From: an uncultured Bacteroides sp.
GTDB lineage: Bacteria; Bacteroidota; Bacteroidia; Bacteroidales; Bacteroidaceae
Direction of reading: 5' to 3'
NCBI RefSeq assembly: GCF_958445495.1
Contig: NZ_CAUCSQ010000069.1
Location: 1-20,348, forward strand
DNA: 20,348 bases
The position numbers were made by a program, and so were the translations under genes. Below, in pieces: positions 14,038 to 20,348 of this stretch (position 1 is the stretch's first letter; every line of letters begins with the position of its first letter). A model generated the notes under the pieces. That model was not told the DNA's origin. It was given only the letters and a program-made list of their open reading frames with translations, and ran no database searches.

Positions 14038-15135
14038 CTATTTCGGCGCTTTCTGATACAGGAAGAATGCAATGCCTGCATATAAGATATTAGGAATCCA
14101 GACTGCAATGACAGGGGGGACATTCCCATTAATGGCGAAAGTAGAAGTAATCGTCTGGAATAGAATGTAGGAGAAGCTCAATGCCAGTCCGATACCCAGA
14201 TGAAGCCCCATACCGCCTTTTGTTTTCCGGGATGAAAGGGAAACGCCGATGATTGTCAAGATAAAAGAGGCGAATGACATTGCAATTCGTTTATGGTATT
14301 CGATTTCAAACTCTTTGATATTGGCAAATCCTCTCCGTTTCTGTTTCTCGATATAATCACTCAATTGAGGGCTGGTCAACATTTCCTGCTGGTTTTTCAT
14401 AATAAGGAAATCGGAAGGCTCCATATTGATTATAGAATCGATTTTATCTCCTTTGGTGATTTTTTCTTTCAACCCGTCCAGTTCCCGCACCATATAATCA
14501 TGGATAGTCCATTTATGTACAGTAGTGGTGTCATAAGTGATGCGGCGTGCGGTTAAGTGGGAAACAAGCTTTTTGTCTACAAACTTATCCAAAGAAAAAC
14601 GGTTTCCCGTTTTCATCGCATTATTATAGTTGTCGATATATGCTATGACGCCGCTGTCAACTTCCAGTTGTACGTTGCGTGCGGTATTTTGCTTTTTGGG
14701 CTTGATATACCTGTCTTCGAAATTTAAGCGTGTAACACTTCCTTTGGGGATGACGTATGAGCTTAACATGAATGTTGTCAGTGCAATGATAGCTGCCGAA
14801 ATCATATAAGGACGCATCATCCTCTTAAAGCTCATACCGGTAGAGAACATGGCGATGATTTCGGAATTCTCCGCAAGCTTGGAAGTGAAGAAAATGACGG
14901 CAATGAATACAAACAGCGGACTGAACAAATTTGAGAAATAGGGGATGAAGTTCATGTAGTATTCAAAGATAATTTTACTCCACGGAGCTTCATGTTCCAT
15001 CAACTTATCCATTTTCTCATTAAAATCGAATACCACTGCAATAGAAATGATTAATGCAATAGCAAATACGTATGTCCCCAAGAATTTCTTGATGATATAC
15101 CAGTCCAGCTTTTTTATGAATCGATTGCTTTTCAT
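14038..15135 (-). CDS. LptF/LptG-family lipopolysaccharide export permease
   Basis: This inner-membrane subunit belongs to the YjgP/YjgQ family, which with LptB lifts LPS from the inner membrane toward the outer membrane. It has 365 residues. Hydrophobic helices at about 20-36, 64-83 and 108-126 are followed by a soluble beta-jellyroll-like periplasmic region (about 135-270). Further helices lie at about 286-303, 313-331 and 341-360. The N-terminal KKLDWYIIKKFLGTY segment (8-22) is typical. LptF and LptG cannot be separated from sequence alone; the usual Bacteroidetes label is LptF/LptG permease. It starts 3 bp after the tgt stop and is the last gene of the lon-tgt unit, followed by a strong terminator. 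Confidence 0.9.
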   Translation of the reverse strand: MKSNRFIKKLDWYIIKKFLGTYVFAIALIISIAVVFDFNEKMDKLMEHEAPWSKIIFEYYMNFIPYFSNLFSPLFVFIAVIFFTSKLAENSEIIAMFSTGMSFKRMMRPYMISAAIIALTTFMLSSYVIPKGSVTRLNFEDRYIKPKKQNTARNVQLEVDSGVIAYIDNYNNAMKTGNRFSLDKFVDKKLVSHLTARRITYDTTTVHKWTIHDYMVRELDGLKEKITKGDKIDSIINMEPSDFLIMKNQQEMLTSPQLSDYIEKQKRRGFANIKEFEIEYHKRIAMSFASFILTIIGVSLSSRKTKGGMGLHLGIGLALSFSYILFQTITSTFAINGNVPPVIAVWIPNILYAGIAFFLYQKAPK

Positions 15136-15138
15136 TTC

Positions 15139-16269
15139 CTATAATCTAGTTGATACTCTTTTAACCATCATCGGTTTCCAGGTTGAAAAATCTCCTGCTA
15201 TGATGTGCTTTCTGGCTTCACCTGCTAACCATAAATAAAATGCAAGGTTATGTATGGAAGCAATCTGCATAGCCAATAATTCCTGTGCATGAAAAAGATG
15301 GCGCAGATATGCCTTGCTGTATAATGTGTCCACATACGACGCACCGTCTACTTCAATAGGAGAGAAGTCTGTCTCCCACTTTTTATTTTTCATGTTGATG
15401 ATTCCGTCTTTGGTAAACAACATGCCGTTGCGCCCGTTCCTCGTAGGCATGACGCAATCAAACATGTCTACTCCCCGTTCTATCCCTTCAAGGATATTGA
15501 CGGGTGTGCCCACCCCCATTAAATAACGGGGTTTGTCTTTAGGTAGAATTTCATTGACGATTTCAATCATTTCATACATCTTATCTACGGGCTCACCGAC
15601 CGCAAGACCACCGATAGCATTTCCGTCAGCCCCTTTGGAAGCGATAAATTCTGCAGATTGTTTACGTAAATCAGGATAAACGCATCCTTGTACAATGGGA
15701 AAAAGGGATTGATTGTAGCCATATTTGGGCTCCGTCTCATTAAAGCGCCGTATGCAACGGTCCAGCCATCTGTGGGTCAGCCCCAATGACTTTTTGGCAT
15801 ATTCATAATCGGAATCTCCGGGGGGACATTCATCGAAGGCCATCATAATATCGGCACCGATGGTACGTTCTATGTCCATCACTTTTTCCGGAGTAAAAAT
15901 ATGCTTACTGCCGTCAATATGAGAACGGAATTCCGCTCCTTCTTCACGAAGTTTCCGGATTCCTGCTAGTGAGAATACCTGGAATCCTCCGCTGTCGGTC
16001 AGCATAGGACGGTCAAAACCATTGAAACGATGTAATCCACCGGCCTTTTCAATTACGTCCAATCCCGGACGAAGGTATAAATGGTAGGTGTTTCCCAAGA
16101 TAATCTGTGCCTGGATATCGTCCTTCAGTTCCGTCAGATGCACTCCTTTCACACTGCCCAATGTACCCACAGGCATGAAAATGGGAGTTTGTATTTGCCC
16201 GTGGTCTGTTGTTATCAGACCTGCACGGGCATTGCTTTTAGTGTCTGTATATTGTAACTCAAATGTCAT
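15139..16269 (-). CDS. tgt: tRNA-guanine transglycosylase lacking the zinc cysteines
   Basis: TGT exchanges guanine-34 for a queuine precursor in tRNAs with GUN anticodons. The protein has 376 residues. Catalytic parts are intact: D92 in TDSGGFQVFS (91-100), IVQG (192-195), GGLAVGEP (220-227) and the nucleophile D271 in MFDCVMPTRNGRNG (269-282). The usual zinc site is C-x-C-x2-C just before YSRAYLRHL, plus a later His. Here the three cysteine positions read G309, S311 and D314 before YSKAYLRHL (317-325), while H340 (IHNL) remains. I believe this loss is shared by other Bacteroidetes, but that was not checked. Its ATG overlaps the lon stop (ATGA, 16266-16269), and the LptF/G gene follows 3 bp later, so it is translationally coupled. 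Confidence 0.93.
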   Translation of the reverse strand: MTFELQYTDTKSNARAGLITTDHGQIQTPIFMPVGTLGSVKGVHLTELKDDIQAQIILGNTYHLYLRPGLDVIEKAGGLHRFNGFDRPMLTDSGGFQVFSLAGIRKLREEGAEFRSHIDGSKHIFTPEKVMDIERTIGADIMMAFDECPPGDSDYEYAKKSLGLTHRWLDRCIRRFNETEPKYGYNQSLFPIVQGCVYPDLRKQSAEFIASKGADGNAIGGLAVGEPVDKMYEMIEIVNEILPKDKPRYLMGVGTPVNILEGIERGVDMFDCVMPTRNGRNGMLFTKDGIINMKNKKWETDFSPIEVDGASYVDTLYSKAYLRHLFHAQELLAMQIASIHNLAFYLWLAGEARKHIIAGDFSTWKPMMVKRVSTRL

Positions 16270-18731
16270 TCCTGGCTGGGTTTCTTAACGGATAAATCAA
16301 TGGCGTCCGCCACTTTCTCGTTTGTCAGGGCTATTGCGAAGACTTCTTTAATGTCATTTACATAATGGAAAGTCAATCCTTTCAGATAGATATCCTGAAT
16401 TTCGTCAATATTCTTTTTATTCTCCGCGCTCATAATGATTTCTTTGATTCCGGCACGTTTGGCAGCCAGTATCTTTTCCTTGATTCCTCCCACGGGGAGC
16501 ACTTTGCCGCGAAGAGTTATCTCTCCTGTCATGGCAAGATTGGCTTTCACTTTCTTTTGTGTCAGTGCGGAAGCCAGGGAAGTAGCCATTGTGATACCGG
16601 CCGACGGGCCGTCTTTGGGAATTGCACCTTCGGGAACATGGATATGAATGTTCCAGTTTTCGAATATCTCTTCGTCCAATTGAAGAAGAGATGCGTGTGA
16701 TTTGATATATTCGAGTGCTAACATGGCAGATTCTTTCATGACGTCTCCCAAATTACCCGTCAATGTAAGGCGTCCGCCTTTTCCCCGGCTTAAACTGGTT
16801 TCGACAAAAAGGATTTCACCTCCCACGGCAGTCCATGCCAACCCCGTAACTACACCGGCGTAATCATTGCCCTGATATTTGTCACGTGTATATTCCGGAG
16901 CGCCCAAGAAATCATACAAGTCCGCCGGTTTGATTTCAGTTTTGGCAAAATATCCGTCTGTGGCATATTGGCGTGCGGACTTACGAAGGATTTTACCAAT
17001 CTTTTTCTCCAGTTCGCGAACACCGCTTTCACGTGTATATGATTCAATGACCGCTTCCAGAGTATCTTTAGGAAGTTTGATATCTGTTTTCTTCAATCCG
17101 TTAGCTTCAAGTTCTTTAGGTACCAGATGCTTCCGGGCAATCTCAATTTTCTCTTCCGTGATATATCCGCTGACTTCAATTAATTCCATACGGTCGAGCA
17201 ATGGGCCGGGGATGGTATTCAAATTGTTGGCGGTTGCGATAAACAGCACTTTTGAGAGGTCATAATCCACATCCAGGAAATTATCGTGGAAAGAAGTATT
17301 CTGTTCCGGATCGAGAACTTCCAGCAATGCGGACGACGGATCGCCTTGGCGGTCGGCGCTGACTTTATCTATTTCATCCAGGATAAATACCGGATTTGAA
17401 GCGCCTGCCTTGATTAAGCTCTTAATGATTCGTCCCGGCATAGCGCCGATGTAAGTTTTGCGATGCCCGCGGATTTCCGCTTCATCGTGCACGCCTCCCA
17501 AGGACATACGTACATATTTTCTTTTTAATGCGGCCGCAATGGACTTGCCGAGCGATGTCTTACCCACTCCCGGAGGACCGTATAGACAGATAATCGGTGA
17601 TTTCATGTCACCTTTCAATTTCAATACAGCCAGATGCTCCAGAATGCGTTCTTTTACTTTTTCCAATCCGTAGTGGTCTTTATTCAATGTCTTTTCCGCA
17701 TTTTTCAGATTCAGGTTATCTGTCGTATAAATTCCCCACGGAAGGTTGAGCATTGTTTGCAGGTAGTTGAGCTGTACGCTATAATCCGGAGATTGCGGAT
17801 GGGTACGTTCCAACTTAGCCAATTCTTTCAGGAATGTTTCTTTTACTTCTGCATTCCAACGCATTTGTTCGGCTTTTTGGCGCATTTCCTCTATTTCCTG
17901 TTCTTGACCGCTACCGCCCAGTTCATCTTGGATAGTCTTAATTTGCTGTTGCAGGAAATATTCGCGTTGTTGTTGGTCGATATCTTCACGCGCACGCATT
18001 TGGATAGACGCCTTGATTTCAGCCAACTGGACTTCACGGTTTAAAATCTCCAGTAACCGGTAAGTACGTTCACGCAGAGAGCTGATGGTCAACAAATCCA
18101 TTTTCTCATCTTTCTTGAACGGGAGATTCGAACAGATAAAGTTGACCAGGAACATTGAGTTGTTGATATTCTTGATTGCGAATGCGGAATCCTGGTGCAT
18201 TATATCCGATGATTTGATATAACGCATTGTCAAGTCCTTGCAGGTTTCTACCAATGCCTGGAATTCTTTATCGTCTTTATTGGGAATTTCTTCCTCAAGC
18301 AACTCTATTTCTCCTTTTAGATATGGATAAATCTCGATAATATCTTTCAAGCTCAGGCGTTTCATCCCTTGGAGAATGACAGTTGTCGTTTGGTCGGGCA
18401 TTTCCAGTACACGTACAATCCGCCCGATGGTGCCGACATTGTGCAAGTCCTCCAGTTTGGGGTCTTCCGTGTGGGCTGCCCTTTGGCATACTACTGCAAT
18501 GTCTTTATGTTTTTTTTCAGCATCGCGTATAAGTTTCAGTGAAGATTTCCGCCCCACCGTTATGGGAAGAAAAACTCCGGGAAACAACACCATGTTACGA
18601 AGGGGGAGAACCGGAAGAATTTCACCAGATTTTACATTCACATCAAATGCTTGCTCGTCATTACCATCATAGTCGGTAATCAATGAGAAGCCATTTTCAC
18701 CTACATCTTCCAATAAGTATCTTTCTTTCAT
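16266..18731 (-). CDS. lon: ATP-dependent protease Lon
   Basis: Lon is a cytoplasmic AAA+ serine protease that degrades misfolded and regulatory proteins. Its 821 residues show the complete layout. An N-terminal substrate-binding LAN domain (about 38-235, starting LPVLPLRNMVLFPG) is followed by a helical region and the AAA+ module with Walker A GPPGVGKT (385-392) and FILDEIDK. The C-terminal protease domain has S710 in PKDGPSAG and the paired lysine about 43 residues later (K753, segment GGIKEK). Nothing is missing. It begins the minus-strand lon-tgt-lptF/G operon, with a promoter at 18783-18812 and a leader of about 45 nt. The stop overlaps the tgt start by 4 bp. Confidence 0.97.
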   Translation of the reverse strand: MKERYLLEDVGENGFSLITDYDGNDEQAFDVNVKSGEILPVLPLRNMVLFPGVFLPITVGRKSSLKLIRDAEKKHKDIAVVCQRAAHTEDPKLEDLHNVGTIGRIVRVLEMPDQTTTVILQGMKRLSLKDIIEIYPYLKGEIELLEEEIPNKDDKEFQALVETCKDLTMRYIKSSDIMHQDSAFAIKNINNSMFLVNFICSNLPFKKDEKMDLLTISSLRERTYRLLEILNREVQLAEIKASIQMRAREDIDQQQREYFLQQQIKTIQDELGGSGQEQEIEEMRQKAEQMRWNAEVKETFLKELAKLERTHPQSPDYSVQLNYLQTMLNLPWGIYTTDNLNLKNAEKTLNKDHYGLEKVKERILEHLAVLKLKGDMKSPIICLYGPPGVGKTSLGKSIAAALKRKYVRMSLGGVHDEAEIRGHRKTYIGAMPGRIIKSLIKAGASNPVFILDEIDKVSADRQGDPSSALLEVLDPEQNTSFHDNFLDVDYDLSKVLFIATANNLNTIPGPLLDRMELIEVSGYITEEKIEIARKHLVPKELEANGLKKTDIKLPKDTLEAVIESYTRESGVRELEKKIGKILRKSARQYATDGYFAKTEIKPADLYDFLGAPEYTRDKYQGNDYAGVVTGLAWTAVGGEILFVETSLSRGKGGRLTLTGNLGDVMKESAMLALEYIKSHASLLQLDEEIFENWNIHIHVPEGAIPKDGPSAGITMATSLASALTQKKVKANLAMTGEITLRGKVLPVGGIKEKILAAKRAGIKEIIMSAENKKNIDEIQDIYLKGLTFHYVNDIKEVFAIALTNEKVADAIDLSVKKPSQE

Positions 18732-18782
18732 CTTTTCGTTTTAATTAAGTTTATGTCATACATAATATGCATAAATCGTTTG

Positions 18783-18812
18783 CAAAGTTAATTGATTCTC
18801 TCTAATAATAAA
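18783..18812 (-). promoter_or_regulatory. Predicted promoter of the lon-tgt-lptF/G operon
   Basis: On the minus strand: TTTA (18812-18809), an 18-nt spacer, then TAACTTTG (18790-18783) followed by CA. The start would be near 18776. I see no CIRCE-like inverted repeat that would mark a classical heat-shock operator. Confidence 0.6.
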
Positions 18813-18887
18813 GCACTGTGCAGGATAAAAACACAAAAACAATGCCAAAATATTGGGGGATTGAGGCCATATTCCATAATAATTATT

Positions 18888-18895
18888 TATTTTTG
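18888..18895 (+). promoter_or_regulatory. Candidate -7 box of the tRNA methyltransferase gene
   Basis: TATTTTTG fits TAnnTTTG. The -33 box is not evident at normal spacing. It predicts a leader of about 46 nt before the ATG at 18949. Confidence 0.4.
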
Positions 18896-18948
18896 GCGGT
18901 TCCCGGTAAAATGGCGGAATAAAACAAGTTTTAGATAAGTTAGGTAAA

Positions 18949-19659
18949 ATGTCGAATCCTTATTTTCAATTCAAGCAGTTTACGGTGTGGCATGATAAGT
19001 GTGCCATGAAAGTCGGTACGGATGGAGTGCTTTTGGGGGCATGGGCTTCTGTTCAAAACGCACGCCGGGTCCTGGATGTCGGAACGGGAACGGGATTAGT
19101 TGCTTTGATGCTGGCCCAACGTAGTTTGCCGGATACCCGTATCGTGGCATTGGAGATAGATGAAGTCGCAGTCAGGCAAGCAGAAGAAAATGTTGCCCGT
19201 TCTCCTTGGAAGGAGAGAATAGAGGTTATGCAGGGAGATTTTAAAGAATGCCGGTTTCCCGATAAATTTGATGTGATTGTTTCTAACCCTCCTTATTTCA
19301 TAGATTCGCTGACATGTCCTGACCAAAAGAGGAGTTCGGCACGTCATAATGAAACGCTAACTTATGAAGAGTTGCTGGAAGGAGTAGCCGGATTATTGAC
19401 AGAAGCAGGATATTTTACTGTCGTAATTCCGGCAGATGTGGCCGATAGAGTAAAAGACATTGCCTCTATGTGGAATTTGCATGCGGTTCGTCAGTTAAAT
19501 GTAATCACAAAACCGGGCGGTATTCCTAAACGCGCCCTGATTACTTTTTCCTTTTTCAGTCAGGAATGCGTGATGGAAGAACTGTTGATAGAATTGGCCC
19601 GCCATCAATACAGCAAAGAATATATAGCCCTGACCCAGGAATATTATTTAAATATGTGA
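18949..19659 (+). CDS. trmN6: tRNA1(Val) (adenine-37-N6)-methyltransferase, YfiC/TrmN6 type
   Basis: This SAM-dependent methyltransferase is predicted to make m6A37 in tRNA1(Val). The protein has 236 residues. It begins with the family start FQFKQFTVWHDKCAMKVGTDGVLLGAW (in outline, 6-32). The SAM motif I is D43-VGTGTG (43-49), an acidic residue follows at the end of beta-2 (E69-I-D71), and the catalytic N-P-P-Y motif is at 113-116. The C-terminal RHxE-like and beta-hairpin regions are complete. It stands alone, divergent from lon across a 217-bp gap. The NPPY group also contains other N6-adenine methyltransferases, but the N-terminus specifically resembles YfiC. Confidence 0.9.
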   Translation: MSNPYFQFKQFTVWHDKCAMKVGTDGVLLGAWASVQNARRVLDVGTGTGLVALMLAQRSLPDTRIVALEIDEVAVRQAEENVARSPWKERIEVMQGDFKECRFPDKFDVIVSNPPYFIDSLTCPDQKRSSARHNETLTYEELLEGVAGLLTEAGYFTVVIPADVADRVKDIASMWNLHAVRQLNVITKPGGIPKRALITFSFFSQECVMEELLIELARHQYSKEYIALTQEYYLNM

Positions 19660-19685
19660 TTTTAAGGAAATACGTTGACCCGAAA

Positions 19686-19718
19686 TAATATCACTTACGC
19701 ATTTTCCATGTGATATTA
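19686..19718. repeat. 9-bp inverted repeat at the end of the integrase remnant
   Basis: TAATATCAC (19686-19694) and GTGATATTA (19710-19718) are perfect complements around 15 nt. It lies 27 nt after the methyltransferase stop, so it may form a 3'-end hairpin for that gene, though no U-tract follows on the plus strand. One arm contains the stop codon of the truncated integrase, so it may mark a rearrangement or attachment point. Confidence 0.5.
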
Positions 19719-20117
19719 AAAATAATACCATTCGGCTGTTTTCTTCTTTTTGGTTTGGATTATTATGTTTTGAGCAAACTCTACAAAGTCTATGAATTCG
19801 GCATCAGGAGCAAGGGATTTCTCTATTTCTTCCTTCAAATCCATACACGACATGAATTGAGTCCTTTCTTGTCCTAGCTTTAAGTATTCTCTCCGGATTT
19901 TCTGAATATGAGCATTTATTTCATATTCTATCATTTCTCCATTTGCCACGTTCGATAAGATTCTCCCGGAGTCGTCCATGCTTTCTGGGCGGATATAATA
20001 ACCGGTAGCTATGTACTGTGACTCTCTATTATGATAGATTCTAATTTTTATATTTGATGTTCCATCTTGCTTGATATGTCTTCCACTTTGGAAAACGACT
20101 GCTTTAAATGTTGCCAT
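19716..20117 (-). pseudogene. Truncated tyrosine recombinase (phage-type integrase), N-terminal part only
   Basis: The 133-residue frame matches the start of Bacteroides site-specific integrases. Residues 1 to about 90 form an arm-type DNA-binding domain (FKAVVFQSGRHIKQDGTSNIKIRIYHN, in outline, then YIATGYYIRPESMDDSGRI). A linker and the beginning of the SAM-like core-binding domain (about 105-130, FVEFAQNIIIQTKKKKTAEWYY) follow. The frame stops immediately afterwards. The core-binding domain is incomplete and the catalytic domain with the R-H-R-Y residues is absent in any frame to the methyltransferase gene. It is therefore a remnant rather than a working integrase. A deletion at the 3' end or an imperfect excision is the likely cause. 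A short expressed DNA-binding fragment cannot be ruled out. Confidence 0.8.
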
Positions 20118-20171
20118 ACTGTTTTAATGTTTTTTAAAGGTTTAAAATCGCATTAAACAGCTTGAATCGGG

Positions 20172-20191
20172 GCAATTTGATAGGAAATTGC
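20172..20191. repeat. 7-bp inverted repeat upstream of the integrase remnant
   Basis: GCAATTT (20172-20178) and AAATTGC (20185-20191) are perfect complements around a 6-nt spacer. It could be an operator or integrase-related binding site. No function can be assigned. Confidence 0.5.
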
Positions 20192-20231
20192 TTTAATTTC
20201 TCCTAAACGTATGCAAATAGAGAAACGTGTT

Positions 20232-20239
20232 CAAAGATA
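20232..20239 (-). promoter_or_regulatory. Possible -7 box of the integrase remnant
   Basis: On the minus strand it reads TATCTTTG, matching TAnnTTTG, about 115 nt before the ATG at 20117. No -33 box at normal spacing is visible, so this may be chance in AT-rich DNA. Confidence 0.3.
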
Positions 20240-20263
20240 GTTCAAAGAAATACCCTCTTTATT

Positions 20264-20280
20264 TACCCCAAAACGGGGTA
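20264..20280. repeat. Short perfect inverted repeat
   Basis: TACCCC (20264-20269) and GGGGTA (20275-20280) flank AAAAC. It stands out as a GC-rich palindrome in AT-rich DNA. It may be a protein-binding site or a minor hairpin. Confidence 0.5.
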
Positions 20281-20304
20281 TATTTACATCTATTTTACAT
20301 AAAC

Positions 20305-20333
20305 GAAAAAAGCCGATACAAACTGTATCAGCT
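20305..20333 (-). terminator. Intrinsic terminator for a minus-strand gene beyond the right edge
   Basis: On the minus strand AGC-T-GATACA pairs with TGTATC-G-GCT around a 3-nt loop, with one U-G wobble, and is followed by TTTTTTCG. In plus coordinates the arms are 20311-20320 and 20324-20333, with the A-run at 20306-20311. It points to a gene ending just outside the window. Confidence 0.75.
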
Positions 20334-20348
20334 CAACACCATTCAATT

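Noticed and set aside
18732..18948. Heat-shock operator (CIRCE-like) in front of lon
   Set aside because: No long inverted repeat of that type was found. Only a normal Bacteroides-type promoter is visible.
1..20117. The tRNA-Lys pair and the integrase remnant as the two ends of one integrated island
   Set aside because: The genes between them are mainly core functions (lon, tgt, serB, ugd), and no copy of the tRNA 3' end was found near the integrase.
1..20348. CRISPR array, rRNA or complete insertion sequence
   Set aside because: No regularly spaced direct repeats, no rRNA signature sequences and no transposase were seen on either strand.

Overview
The window looks like a Bacteroidales chromosome, most likely Bacteroides. 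Evidence: upstream regions carry the Bacteroides-type promoter (TTTG-like -33 box, about 19-21 bp, then TAnnTTTG at -7). Start codons sit behind A-rich leaders without clear Shine-Dalgarno sequences. Several families are typical of this order: an HU-CCDC81/SPOR fusion protein, DUF3791/DUF3990 proteins and a Bacteroides-type LacI regulator. Most of the window is ordinary core genome, with two short accessory-looking patches at about 4.8-6.1 kb and 19.66-20.35 kb.

Layout. 1-177: two near-identical tRNA-Lys(CTT) genes, the first cut by the window edge, followed by terminator-like hairpins and a gene-free stretch to 580. 581-4720: a hexuronate-catabolism cluster, uxaC (minus) divergent from a LacI-family regulator and uxaB (plus). 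Glucuronate or galacturonate is isomerised by UxaC and the keto product reduced by UxaB. The two divergent promoters physically overlap, so one bound regulator could control both. 4721-5172: gene-free DNA with a hairpin. 5173-6126: a tightly overlapping three-gene cassette whose middle gene resembles an ADP-ribosyltransferase and is probably a toxin-antitoxin-like module. 6129-7742 (minus): a membrane protein with an N-terminal HU-like domain and a C-terminal SPOR domain, followed by a zinc-ribbon/FHA protein. 7833-10554 (plus): rfbC, ugd and a lipoprotein, a nucleotide-sugar group probably serving surface polysaccharide synthesis. 10562-13101 (minus): a DEAD-box RNA helicase and serB. 13203-13871 (plus): a structured leader and an exported thioredoxin-fold protein lacking its redox cysteines. 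14038-18731 (minus): the tightly packed lon-tgt-lptF/G operon, closed by a strong two-way terminator. 18949-19659 (plus): a tRNA1(Val) A37 methyltransferase. 19716-20117 (minus): a truncated tyrosine-recombinase N-terminus with several inverted repeats around it, and at the right edge a terminator for a gene lying outside the window.

The best candidates for less-described biology are the 5173-6126 ART-like cassette, the HU-TM-SPOR plus zinc-ribbon/FHA pair, the multi-state leader in front of the cysteine-less thioredoxin-like protein, and the TGT enzyme that lacks its usual zinc cysteines. No computation or database search was run. Family calls come from recognisable motifs and my knowledge of the families.
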